Shown here one piece after another: positions 45,701-56,608 of a stretch of DNA of 58,547 bases. Numbering within the stretch: the first letter of the stretch is position 1; the number at the start of each line of letters is the position of its first letter. Both the position numbers and the translations under genes were made by a program. The stretch comes from Spirogloea muscicola (lineage: Eukaryota > Streptophyta > Zygnematophyceae > Spirogloeales > Spirogloeaceae). Below the pieces are notes generated by a model. It was given only the letters and a program-made list of their open reading frames with translations. It made no database searches and was not told where the DNA came from. The stretch spans positions 255,863 through 314,409 of the forward strand of contig WELB01000110.1 in assembly GCA_009602725.1 (NCBI GenBank). Direction: 5' to 3'.

Positions 45701-47690
45701 TCCCCTGGTCACGCAACATCAAACAAAGGTGATGACTACAAGCAAGGAGATTTTACTGAAGCTCTTTGCTATCATATGACTTGTAGGAGAAGAGCAAAAT
45801 AGTCACAAATGACTTTGCCGCCCACGGTGTTGATGCTGTACTATGCAGTCCTGCTTCTGCAAGGATGTGAAAGAGTTTAGTATACCACTTGCTTCATCAC
45901 TAGTAGGAGAAAAAGGAAGAAGCATCCAAGGGTAAGGGGCTGCCACTTGAAATTGTCCCGTCCAGCAACAATGCTTTGCACAATAGGAATCAGTCTGCTG
46001 CTCCTGGAGAGCTCATAGCCTAAGAACTCACTGGCCTGGGAGAGGCCTATGATTATAGCTGCCCCAGATGTGAAGCCAGACACCACTGAGTCGCTGATGA
46101 ACCTAAGTAGCCAGCCCATCCTGCAAGCTGCCATCATCGATCAGGCAAGGACAAACTACAGCATGCGCAGCTTGACAAGTGGAATTGTAAATGCAATGCA
46201 ACTGACGAGGCAATCTTCTGTAGTAGTGTCTGCTGAAGATAGCCATCTTGTTCCCCTCATATATATTTCTCTGATGTGCAAATCTCAGGAAGCTTTTCCG
46301 CTTTGAGCAAGCAGCTTCATGCTGCCTTTACATTCATGCTGTAGAATGCTGTGAAAAGCTGTAAATTGCTGTAGATATGTAAAATCAAAGCCGCTGTGTC
46401 TCACACAATGGACAAAGAAATTGGAGGGTTATAGGTTGTGAGTATTTCAGTACCTGACGATACCCAGTGAAAATTCCAGAAGGCCAACAAGGAGTGCCAA
46501 CTGCAAAGCGAGTTCCACGTACTCCATTTGAGCTTCTTCGGTAGGGGTTACCACAGGATCCACTATTTTCAGTAAGCCATTTGATACTAAAAGGGAGACA
46601 AGGGCCACTGGGCCTACTGCCAACTGACGAGAAGTTCCAAATATGACATATGCAAATACTGGGACAAACCCTGCATCTGTTACACATGCCAGTAGAGACA
46701 GCCCAGAAGCTGTCAGTCGTATGAAGGACAGGACGGTGAGCCGTCAATCAAGGTTGAAGACGTCGTCAAGACAAGACCACGTCATGACAATTTGCAAGAA
46801 AGACCACTTACAACATCTCCACACAGCTACGTTGACAATCAAATGTTAACACGAACTGCAACCAGGACTGAGTCACCGAGTCAGGGCCATTCAATCCTGG
46901 CCCTTGCAGAGGGCACGCTACAAGCAGTTGATGAAGGAGTCTATACTTACAAAGTCCGTATATCGAATGCAGGTTGGCAAGTCTAGCATAAGACATTGAC
47001 TGCGCACATTCAAACGTAAGAAATGCCAATCACGCTCAACTGCCTTGCTCCAATTGAAGATGCTAGGATGATCAGCAGCCACATGCCTCTGCTTCTACAA
47101 AAGCCAGCCCTTTCAATGCTGCACACCAAACTACAGACCTGAACTACTGCTTAGACGTGCTTAGCAGCATGTACAGAGTGAAGATGGACGCAGTTGTGAA
47201 AGCTGGCTATTAAAATGAACATCTCATAGCGAGAGTCAGAAGCTGGAGGTTGAGGTACCTGCGGCACAAGCATTATGCCAACAGTTATTCCAGCAAGTAT
47301 GTCGGCCTTCATGTCATCTCTGACGTTGTACTCAGATATCCATACAAGGCAGGGAAATAGCTGGCTGAGAATGTTGAACAGGGCCGACTGCCACGTATCG
47401 CCATACTGAGTGAAATTCCTGCGAATGCATGCCACTTGTTAACGACCTGCTTGACCAGTCCTTGAGGATATGCATGACTGCTCACTTTGTAGCACGCTGC
47501 TGCTGCTACTGCTGGAGCTCTTTACACGAGCCTGCCCATCCAGTGCAACAGGCTGGATGACATATAAGCGGAACCTGATAGATGAGGTCCGCCACAAGCC
47601 GCTGCCTCCAGACTGTGCGTGTCTCAGAGGCAGCACGCGGACGTTCCTGCACACAAGACACCTCTGGGCTCGGCAAAGAAAAGTGCACAT
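42778..47690 (-). CDS. SULTR4-like SulP sulfate transporter
   Basis: Sulfate transporter of the SLC26/SulP family. Plant SULTR4 members are tonoplast proteins that export sulfate from the vacuole; the location is inferred here. Minus-strand exons in gene order: 47690-47575, 47418-47259, 46999-46951, 46676-46454, 46120-45889, 45704-45489, 45206-45080, 44919-44792 (GC donor), 44674-44464, 44302-44164, 43959-43889, 43678-43602, 43411-43301, 42993-42778; 691 aa, matching the ~685 of SULTR4. Motifs: [103 protein letters not shown]. The STAS domain has [44 protein letters not shown] and [13 protein letters not shown]. The start at 47690 gives [13 protein letters not shown], resembling the SULTR4 N-terminus. 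The final exon (basic tail [10 protein letters not shown]) is less certain. Confidence 0.93.
43822..43900 (-). repeat. Tandem duplication covering an exon end and its donor (SULTR)
   Basis: Two copies of about 30 bases, 49 bases apart (GAGGATCTAT starting at 43822 and 43871). On the gene strand each contains GAGATGTCTC followed by GTGAG. The copy at 43871-43900 is the one used in the proposed exon (donor after 43889); the other lies in the intron. Confidence 0.9.
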
Positions 47691-48480
47691 CCCTTCAAGA
47701 TGTACAACTTCCTCTCATAATAGATATCGTTGCTGATTGACATTGTCTGTGCCAGGTGGCTGTTCAAGATAAAACTCATATTGCTTGACCGGTGCTATAC
47801 ACTTTGAGCAAAGAGCAGGCACATCCTGCTGCACATGATTGGAGCTGGCGCTGATGCTTGCAGAGGTGGTGTCTGGTGCTTGGTGCTTCGGGATGGGAGC
47901 TCACTTGGACCATTGGCTTCTCGCCTGACTGGTACTTAGGAGGGCCTCAGAGGCAAGCTCATGTTCAGCATCAATCTCCTCCATCTGAGAGCCCCAGTGC
48001 AACACTCGAAGCTCTATACTCTCCACTCGGGACCTGGGCCGAGGAAGTGAGTGCACTCGGACTTAAGTGGCAGAAGAACGTGAAGTTGGCCCAGCAACCA
48101 GCTGAATCCCGCTGTGACATACTCGAGCATCCTCGTCGCCTAGCCTTTGCGCCCCCCTGCGAACTTCCATCCTTGCAGAGAAGGTCAGGCCTGGACCCTC
48201 CGTTTCCCACTAGTCGCGCAGACGCCGGCAGCTAGTTAGGCCGACTGGCGCACTCGCAAACATGGAGGAAGTGCGCAGCGGCCCAGCGGCCGCTTGTCCA
48301 GCCGGCGCACATCGCGCGCCGACAAGAGCCGCACGAGAGGGGAAGGCCGCTGGTTGCGGTAAGGAAGCTTGACGGTGGCGTACGTCAGTCTCACTGCCCC
48401 TTACGATGATCGTCTGAAACAAGTTATGAACCCGAGAACCCGCCTTCCTCGGCATCGCTCATTTTACTGGTCATGCGTAG
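47691..48480. other. SULTR 5' flank, no gene assigned
   Basis: Region upstream of the SULTR start. It should contain that gene's promoter. A 125-codon plus-strand frame (47858-48235) has no family resemblance and is not called. Confidence 0.45.
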
Positions 48481-49060
48481 AGCGAAAGCTTGTCCAAAGG
48501 GGGCGTTGGCCTGTGAAAGGCGAGCCCGAAAGAGAGAAGGCGCGCGCATGTAGTGGAAGGTGAATTTCGTGAACTTGAAACAAACGAAGGCCAAATGGCC
48601 AAGTACAAAGGCAAGCACATCTTAAGACTCACATAACCTACAGTAGATTGGCCCGCTCAGTAACAGAAAGGGAGGCCAATCCAAAGCCAACACATTCTTC
48701 AGACAAAAACAAGTAGTGCAAAAATTGTGAGTACATGAAACGAAGCCCTATGCTACCCGGAGACAAGTATATCCGACCTCCGGCTGCTCAACAGGGTTCA
48801 CTGTGTGTTTCGTGGCTACTTAGATTCCCTGTGTGCTTTAGCGTCTTCTCTAGCCCCTTCAAACTTTGTTCTAATTTCTGGGCTGGCCTCTCACAGCCAC
48901 TGCCCTCTCCTGGAAGCGTCTGTTTTCTATGCTAAGGTGGCTAAGGTAACAGTGTGAGTTTAGTGCCCACACGTGAGCACATGTAGAATAGACAAGTACC
49001 GAAGAAGTGGCTCTCCAAAAACAGGGCAAGGGCTGTGCGAAGGGGCCGGCGCAAGGGAAG
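48480..49060. repeat. Hairpin-family repeat units, both orientations
   Basis: It contains a minus-sense unit at 48490-48545, a GAACGAAGGCCAAATGGCCA-type piece at 48578-48600 (also at 50265-50295), a plus-sense unit with GGGCTGGCCTCTCACAGCC at 48880-48899, and a minus-sense piece at 49000-49035. Confidence 0.7.
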
Positions 49061-49417
49061 AGCGCGCCCATAGAAAAGAGGGGCTGGCAAAGCCAGCCCA
49101 ATAAAGAATGGACAATGTCCAAAGCCAAAGCAAGAGGAGCCGGAGAAAGGACTACACTACAACATACTGCAGAACACAGAAACGATGCAGAGGAAAGCTC
49201 AGTACCCACGAGTGAGCAACAACAGGTCTGAGTAGCTCGCTGCAGGGAAAGAGGCGCTCCGCCGAGACCCAGAGGCGGCGGCCATAGCACGGCCTGCGCG
49301 CGTATGGACGGCGTGGGCAAGGGAGCGTTGAAGCGATACGGCCAGGCGCATGCGGAAGACTTGTGCGAGCGACCCGGCGGCGTTGAAGCCGAAGCGCAAA
49401 CCCACGAGTCTCCGCAA
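49056..49417 (-). mobile_element. Retroelement 3' end, near-identical to the 20.2-20.5 kb copy
   Basis: On the minus strand it encodes FNAAGSLAQVFRMRLAVSLQ, RAGRAMAAASGSRRSASFPA and SDLLLLTRGY-stop, then the 3' UTR with a perfect hairpin at 49081-49099. By eye it differs from 20188-20530 at only a few percent of positions. It starts abruptly near 49400, so it is a short 5'-truncated insertion and probably recent. Confidence 0.85.
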
Positions 49418-49439
49418 GTGGCGACGACGAATGTAAAGA

Positions 49440-50060
49440 GAGCGCTCTTCCGAGCGCTGCTAGCTACTCAGATTTGCATCTACTGACGAGAGGTTACTGA
49501 GAGTTCGCTTACTGCTGTCTCAGTCCTTAGCACTCTGACTCCTTCAGACCTTGTCCATTCTTTTGGGCTGGCCTCTCCCAGCCACCAGTTAATCTGGCCG
49601 CGCTTGCTCTTCGTACTTCCCCTGGCCCCTTCTCGTCCTTTGTTCATTCTTTTTTGGGCTGGCTTTTTCCAGCCCCTACCCTCAATGGGCGAGCCCTCTC
49701 TTTCTTTTCTTCTTTTCTTCTTCCGAAGCAGCTCTTCCAAAAAAAAAGGGAAGTTCCCACGAAGGGGCGAGGGGTGTGAAAAGCCAGCCACGAAAGAATA
49801 AGAAGCTCTTCTGGCTGTTTCAGAGCGCTCTTTCGAAGCGAACAGTGGCTGAAGAAGCAGCGCTATTTAAGGGGGCGAGGGCTGTTAGAAGCCAATCTAC
49901 AAAACAAGAAGCAGCTCTTTCCAGCTTTCCTTGGCTTTTGCCATGCAATTGCAGGCAGGCAGGCAGGATTTGGCTGCTGCTTCTGAGTTCCGGCAGGGCG
50001 ACGTTGTTCGGCCCTCTACATATGCCGATCTGCACTTGCTGACTAGAGGTAATTGAGAGT
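49440..50060. mobile_element. Nested retroelement 3'-end fragments
   Basis: Plus-sense tail TACTCAGATTTGCATCTACT-GACGAGAGGTTACTGA encodes YSDLHLLTRGY-stop (49467-49502), then the 3' UTR with GGGCTGGCCTCTCCCAGCC at 49565-49583. A second plus hairpin is at ~49656-49675. Minus-sense units are near 49770-49800 and 49870-49900. Another plus tail piece (TGCACTTGCTGACTAGAGG) lies near 50031. Confidence 0.75.
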
Positions 50061-51240
50061 CCAATCCAGAACCGCAGAAGCACGGAGAGTAGTTTTGTTA
50101 TTTTCGCGCCTTCTGGCCTTTTCAGCCACATTTGCCTTCCATTGAAAGAGCTGTATCTTTCTTTATTCAGACCCTGTTCACTGCTTTGAGGCTGGCCTCT
50201 CACAGCTATTGCCTTACATTTAGAAGAGCTCCTTACCTTTGCCTTCCAGAAGTAGTACGTGTACTTGAAACGAACGAAGGCCAAATGGCCAAGTACAAAG
50301 AAATAAAAGCGCGGCCAGATTGACTGGTGGCTGGGAGAGGCCAGCCCAAAGGAAATGGACAAGGTCTGAAGGAGCCGGAGTGCTAAGTACTAAGACAGCA
50401 GCAAAGGGGACTCTCAGTAACCTCTAGTCAGTAGATGCAAGTCGGAATAACTTGCACAAAGGCAAGCACATCTGAAGACCTACATAACCTACAGCGGATT
50501 GACCTGCTCAGACCCGCTCAAAAGGGGTGAGGGCTAGAATAGCCAGCCCACAAAAGAATGGATAAGATTCAAAGACATAGCTGTTCTGTTGAAAGGCAAT
50601 GACTGTGAGAGGCCAGCAACGATAAGAAAGACTCTTCCAGTAGAGGGCGATGGCGATCGCGATGTCGAGGGCGATGGCGATGGCTGTAGTTGGCCAGCCT
50701 AAGATTAAGAATGATAGAAGTGCGGGTCGGTCAGAAAAGCGTGAAAAGAAGAAAGCACAGCCCCATCGCTGCCGTCATAGCAATTAGTATCTTGCTTATT
50801 GCGCCATCCAGACCTTGTCCATTCTTTTGGGCTGGCCTCTCACAGCCCTTGCCCTCTTTGGCTTTCGTCAGGGGTATTGTTTTCCGCCAGCTAGTTTGTC
50901 GGATTTGAGGCTCCTCAGTCGTTGTTATTGAATGCTTCATCCTTCCCTAGTTTAGAGCTAGCGCCTCTGGCCCCTTCATGGTTTGGCCCCTTCGAATCTT
51001 GTCAGTTCTTTTTGGGCTGGCTTCTTACAGCCCTTGCCACCATTGGAAGAGCCACTTCACTTTAGGAGAGCCACTTTCTCACAGCCACCAGTCAATTTGG
51101 AAGCGCTGTTCTCTTTTGGGCTGGCTACTTTGCTCCTGACAGACTGCCTAAATTTGACCGTACAAACACTCCTGAAGAAACTCTTCCAGTAGAGGGCGAT
51201 GAATGTGCCCAGCGACTGGCGCTGTTGCATTCACTTTCAA
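50060..51240. repeat. Dense array of hairpin units without coding tails
   Basis: Units are recognisable at ~50165-50215 (+), 50330-50375 (-), 50525-50580 (-), 50600-50630 (-), 50640-50710 (-), 50805-50860 (+), 50990-51050 (+) and 51110-51180 (+). Each has the GGGCT...CAGCC stem, and most have GCTCTTCCA and a CTTGTCCATTCTTTT-like flank. An inverse-sense tail AACCTCTAGTCAGTAGATGC is at 50411-50435. Confidence 0.7.
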
Positions 51241-51840
51241 ACTTTAGCCCGAAAAAGAAATGACAACGTCCGAAATGACAACGTCCGAGCTTTTTCTATG
51301 GTGCGAGCAATTTCTCTTGTTTCGAAGGGGCCCGAAGCGCAATAAAAGTTGGGGAGGCTCCTTGAGCCTCTGCATTTCCGGAGCGGTAGGTACGAGTTCG
51401 GCGTCGTCACACGGCACACTCGTGGGATGGTAACGAAAATGGGGGGCGCAGTGTCTCGAAGCAGCTACGAAGCACTTAGTAACCCCTGCTAAGCAGCCTC
51501 AGGTCAGAGAGACTGGGTTCCTGGAAGCGGGTCCCCTGGCCAGAGCCAGAGGCAGCAGCGAGGGCTCTGCCTCTTTCTTTGGCTTTGGACATTGTCCTTT
51601 CTTTTTTGGGCTGGCTTTGCCAGCCCCGTCAACAACGTCGAGGGGCCCACGTTAGGCGGAGGAGAGACGGTGGACTCCCATGCAGCAGGGTCGCTAGCGC
51701 AGGTGTACCGCATGCGCTTGGCCGTCTCGCTGCAGAGGTCTATGGCCCGCGCGCTGCACCTGCGTGCAGGCAGAAAGCAATGCGCGCCCATGGAGAAGAG
51801 GCTGCACTGAACCGCATTGAGTCCGCTCTTCGCTAAAACC
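51240..51840. mobile_element. Retroelement fragments including C-terminal module (+)
   Basis: Plus-sense 3' UTR with CTTTGGACATTGTCC and a perfect hairpin at 51608-51626, followed by a module encoding GSLAQVYRMRLAVSLQRSMA (51690-51780). A minus-sense unit lies at 51240-51275. The order (UTR before coding) shows that at least two insertions are joined here. Confidence 0.7.
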
Positions 51841-52417
51841 AATTTCAAACAAGGCACCAGCGATATATTCTCGTTGACGAGAGAGAGCAGCAGGCGCCTT
51901 CCGGGCGTTCCGAGGAGCATCAGTGCCCCGCATGCCTGCAGCGCCCCCGCACCTCCAGCAAACGTTACCAGGGCCATGACAAGCCGCGCAGGCGACGGCG
52001 GCGGCGGCGAAGGTGCGCCGCGGCGCTCGCGCCTCTGGCGCCCTCGCGGGTCATCGCCGGCGTCTCCTTCGAGCAGGGCTGGGCCGCTAGCTGGGCAGAG
52101 GCCGGCGAAGAGCACCAAAGAGGGCTGCCGGCAGTCTGCTGTGAAGCAAACCGTGCTGCAAAGCCTTTCGCGGACTCAAGCCGTTCCTGAGCCAGTGCTT
52201 TAGCGCTGGACATGATGTCCGTCTGCTCTTGTGTCTAGGCGGAGCCCTGTTCGGAGCCCTTGACGGAGCCCTAGGTTGGCTGAAACTGTGAAGTCACCTT
52301 CGAGAAGTCCTTGAAACTCCACCAATTGAAGGTCCTGCTGCTAGCTCTTCAAGCCGTGTGCATACAGCCACGTCCTTGCCGTGAGAGAAAGGCCTTATTT
52401 ACCGGTGCATGTAGCGC
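51841..52417. other. LPA1-like gene 5' flank, no gene seen
   Basis: GC-rich then AT-balanced sequence upstream of the LPA1-like start. Open frames on both strands look like GC-driven noise. The promoter should lie here. Confidence 0.45.
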
Positions 52418-55400
52418 ATGGGAGACCAGCCCAGGTTACTCACTATTTCGGTTGTGGAAGATGACAACATAACCAGCAATGCCTCTCGCGCACCTCCTTT
52501 TCGATATACTCGATCAATCTTGGCAAGCACACTCCAAATCATGGGATGTAAAGCACGCCTTGCGTTCAAGGTGAGCAGTTGCAGGTTTGCAACTCCAAAG
52601 AACTGAAGCATGAGGACACAGGACGGGGATACTGTTGTGCTGTACAGTATGCACTTGCTAAAGTATACTATTTCAGCCAGTGCGCCTTGCCATATTCTGC
52701 CTGATTTGTTTTGTCCATATTTTGATGTTGCTGTGATCTCTGGTACTATGCATTTGCAGATCAGTGAGAGAGCTTTTGAAATCATGAGGCAAGAAGAGCT
52801 CCACAAGATTGCAAAGCATCTAGCAACGTCGCCAGCAACATATCACGGGGAAGACAAGGAAGGATCTATTGCAACTTTTCAACGCATGGTGTTCCAGGCT
52901 GCTGTTTGCCAAGCTTTGGCAGAATATCGCTATCTGGGACAGACTCAAGGCTCAGACCTCATGACTGCTTGCAGGTTCATGGCCGTTTATTATCCTCCTC
53001 ATTCAAGCTCCTGCTTATATTGCTCATCAGCTATTTGTGACATTGAGCTCTTGTGGTGTCATGCATGATGGTAGACTTTCGTCCTTATGAGTGCTTCTGA
53101 AGAGCACAAATTGACTGCACGTGTTGGCCCTGCTTGCAGGTTGAAGGAGCGCAAGAGTTCAGTCACTGTCCTCCTTAGTGGAACCAGTGGGTGTGGCAAA
53201 TCCACACTCGCCTCTCTGCTTGCCTCTCGTCTGGGCATAACAACTGTAGTATCAACAGACTCAATACGACATATGATGAGGAGCTTCATGGATCAGAAGT
53301 CCAATCCGTTGCTTTGGGCCTCCACCTACCACGCTGGCGAACATCTTGACCGCTCAGCAATAGCTCTGGCAAAGTCTAAAAGAAAAGCATCTGCCACCTT
53401 TGGAGCCTCTACTAATCGTGAAGTCATAGGGGCCTGGGAGGTGCCTGACTATTCTCATCCAGCGGCTCAATGGAGTGCATCTACCTCAGCTGCGCCGTGT
53501 GGTATGAAACCTTTGGCAGCTTGTGCTGGGAGTAAGCCCTATGATCTTGAAGAGAAGGCACCTGCCAAAGCTCTCAATGATCGTGCAGGCGTGACAATGA
53601 AGGAGCTTGTGGTACAGGGCTACAAAGCACAAAGTGAAATGGTCATGGATAATCTTGACAGACTGATAGGTATCTGGGAGAGACGCAACGAATCTGCCAT
53701 CGTGGAAGGCGTGCATCTTAGCCTTAACTTCGTGGTGAGCGACTGCATTGTTGCAAGGCAGGCTTTGTCTTCTTTTAGCTGTACATGTTTGACGTTCTTC
53801 TGTAAAGCTAGACTACTCTCTGACATGTTTGAGGACACTGCTGTGTATTTGCAGATGAGCTTGATGAAAAGGCACCCAACAATTGTCCCATTCTTAATAT
53901 ACATCAGCAATGAAGCTAAACATCTGGAGCGCTTCGCTGTGAGGGCCAAATACATGACACTGGACCCAGCTAAGAACAAGTATGCCAAATATATTAGGAA
54001 TATCAGGACTATCCAAGACTATATGTGCAAGCGTGCGGAGAAGCATCTTGTACCCAAGGTACTGGATCGATGTTCTATGTAATTTGCTGCCAACATTTGC
54101 AGTGCAGCCATGTGCTCAATCACTTCCAAAATTTAAGATTGCATCACGAACCTTCTGTTGCTGAAGAATACTGACTTTGCAACTATGAATCAATTAGGTG
54201 AACAACACCAATGTGGATAAGAGCGTTGCCGCAATTCATGCGACAGTCTTTGCCTGCCAGAGACGTCGTGAGTTAGGGGTACCCTTGTATGATATGATTA
54301 CCAACACAGTGAGAGTTGTCCATGAAGAGTACATGAGCCAGTATGCTGTATCCGCCTTAAGTTCCAAGGGCATGTTCCAGCTCATTCAAGGAAAGGGGTC
54401 ATCTCGTGATCTCATGGCGCTTGTCACGTTTGATGGCTCAAAGGCTAGAGCTTGGCCCGTGCCAACCAAGCTGGCAAGTACTACATCCCAGAGACAGCAG
54501 CAGCCTTGTTCCAGTCTTCAAATTGTCGCTTCGGCTGTCAGCCAGGATAGCAGCTATTGCTCTCAATCTCAAGTGACAAGGGACCATCTTCAGGCTCAAC
54601 CTGCTGTAGCTCATGTTAGGGAAACTCACATGCACGCACCAGAGAATGCCAGTCCCAGCTGTGAGAACGCTCCAGAAGCTTGCCAGACGCTTGATCAAGA
54701 TAGGGAGCAGGTTGGTAAACAGGAGGCCAAATCAGACAGCAACAGCCAGATTCAGCATCTTGCTTCTTTGGTGGGACCAGGACACCGGCATCATGAATAT
54801 CACAGTTGTCCCGTGCCAGTTATCACCAACCAAACAGGTCACTTGGGGACAGGCCAACCTACCTTGGATGATGGAAGTGCCATGAATGTGAGATTCGGTA
54901 GTTACGGGTTGCAATCATGGGCCAGTGGTCTGACAAATAGCTGTAGAAGCAGTAGTGGAGAAGGTTGTCAGCTGGCTGTTGAAGATGAGGAGCTTCTTGA
55001 CTTTCGAGTTGGATACCCTGGCCTCACAGCAAGTGATGGCCAATCTTCCAAATTGGTATGTGACCTTATTATTGCGTGATCCTATAACATGCTCAAGAAG
55101 TGCTGCATGTAGACCTGCTCTGAGAGAGTGTAAGGGCACACTCAATACAGGCTAGTTAATATGTGAAAGTTATCATATTTTGGGTTGGCTAGCGGTAAAT
55201 ACATGCTGCTGTACTCTCACTTGCTATAGTCCCTATGATGAGTAACTCATGTCATTATGGGCTCAAGCACGTCAACTTTGTACTTGAAGCAGCATGCAGA
55301 CCAGGTACGTGCACCAGAGCATAGCGAGGACGACTCAGTAGGCAGTGATGAGGACGTCGCTGATAGTGTCAGCAGCGATGAGACATCCAGAGCTGCAGCT

Positions 55401-56139
55401 CATACTTCGGTGGACAATGACGAGGTTTGTGTACATGATTCTGCTTATAGCAGAACGGTCTCCTTGAGACTTGCTTGGTCTGCATTGCAAGTTGTGCTGC
55501 ACTCTCAAAGGTCAGGCACTTAGTCTGTTGGCCTCCAGCAGGTGCATCTGTCAGACATCGTATGTTCTGGCTGTAAAGGAGGGATCAGTTGACGTTGTAT
55601 GTTCCGGCTGTATAGGAGGGATCAGTTGACGAGAACCCCAGCAGCCTCTCTGGTGACGAGTCACCTGGTCGTGATGGAGAGTGGTCTCCCACAACTGAAG
55701 TTGAAATGGGGACGGCAAGTCCTGAGACTCCGTTGGCTTTAGCTGGGAGTGATGCTGCCTTACTGAGCGAAGGAGAGAGTGGCAACATTGTTGGTCGCAA
55801 GGTGAAGCTCCACCAGCAGACACCCATGCACCACCGGCTGCAGCACCAGCTCCCACTGGATCCTCTTCAGTGGCCAGGACTGGAAGCAATGCCGGCTGAT
55901 TTAAGGCTGAAAAGCACCTCACACATGTACAGGTAGGATTTTCTGGACTGAGGGGTTTTCTCAGCTTATCTGAGCAGGTCAATTAAGTTGCTGGTTGTCC
56001 ATGCATGCATGGTTGTCTGCTTATGTACCCAAATTAGAGAGGATCTGCTGTGACTGTCCTCTTTCAAAGGCTACAGATCAAGTATCATGATCAGCTGTTT
56101 GTTGACAGCCCAAGCAAGCAAAGTGGAGCACCTCGATAG
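52418..56139 (+). CDS. LPA1-like P-loop protein (2-phosphoglycerate kinase-like)
   Basis: Homologue of plant LPA1 (low phytic acid 1), a P-loop protein related to archaeal 2-phosphoglycerate kinase and needed for normal phytate levels; its substrate is unsettled. Exons: 52418-52570, 52760-52974, 53140-53734, 53855-54058, 54198-55055, 55293-55424, 55616-55932, 56070-56139; all phases join, 847 aa. The N-terminal block has [20 protein letters not shown]. The kinase core has Walker [102 protein letters not shown] and [35 protein letters not shown] and ARAWPV close the conserved part. About 330 low-complexity Ser/Asp/Glu-rich residues follow. Exon 5 is long (286 codons). The last three exons rest on phase and codon sense only. 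Confidence 0.9.
53735..53854 (+). other. Stop-free 120-nt intron of the LPA1-like gene
   Basis: Bounded by GTGAGC and TTGCAG. It is exactly 40 codons long with no stop in the gene's frame, so a retained form would insert 40 residues beginning [13 protein letters not shown] after HLSLNFV. Splicing it out restores the family sequence. Confidence 0.85.
55560..55630 (+). repeat. Tandem duplication covering a splice acceptor (LPA1-like)
   Basis: Two copies, 37 bases apart (from 55560 and 55597), sharing GTATGTTCYGGCTGTA and GGAGGGATCAGTTGAC. Both carry AG before GAGGGATCAG. Only the second (exon start 55616) keeps the reading frame open. Confidence 0.9.
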
Positions 56140-56608
56140 GAGCACATCCTTGAAGGCTGAAGCTCAACAACATATTCGTAGCTGGACAAAAGGTGGAGCA
56201 TGCCTCCCAAGGATGAAAGCCTGACACGCTGATTGTGAAGCGTATCAAGGAGTTGTGATGGAAAGGGTGCCGCTCGAGCCCCCAGATATCTTTTTGCAGG
56301 TCCTGCATCAGCACTAGATCTAGTCCGGTCCCCACACCTCTGCTGATGGCTGGCTGATTAGATGTTGTATATGCGCCACTTTAGTCATCTGTTGAGGCCC
56401 TGGTAGAGATTCTATTAGCTGGTCCAGGCACAGCCCTCGATCAGCCATTCCATTCATTGATTCAACTCTAGTCACGAGAAACTTCTGAGGCCACCAATGA
56501 GTACAAAGACGGTCCCGCAAGCACATGACTGCTAGGGCACTTCATTGAAGAACACAAGCAAGAATACTCACCTGATCTACAATTGAGCAGATCATTGACA
56601 GAAACTTA
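56140..56608. other. LPA1-like 3' flank, nothing recognised
   Basis: Sequence after the LPA1-like stop, presumably 3' UTR and spacer. No coding frame or repeat-family motif seen. Confidence 0.5.

Noticed and set aside
47858-48235. 125-codon plus-strand frame upstream of the SULTR gene
   Set aside because: No family resemblance, no splice partners found; lies in the SULTR promoter region.
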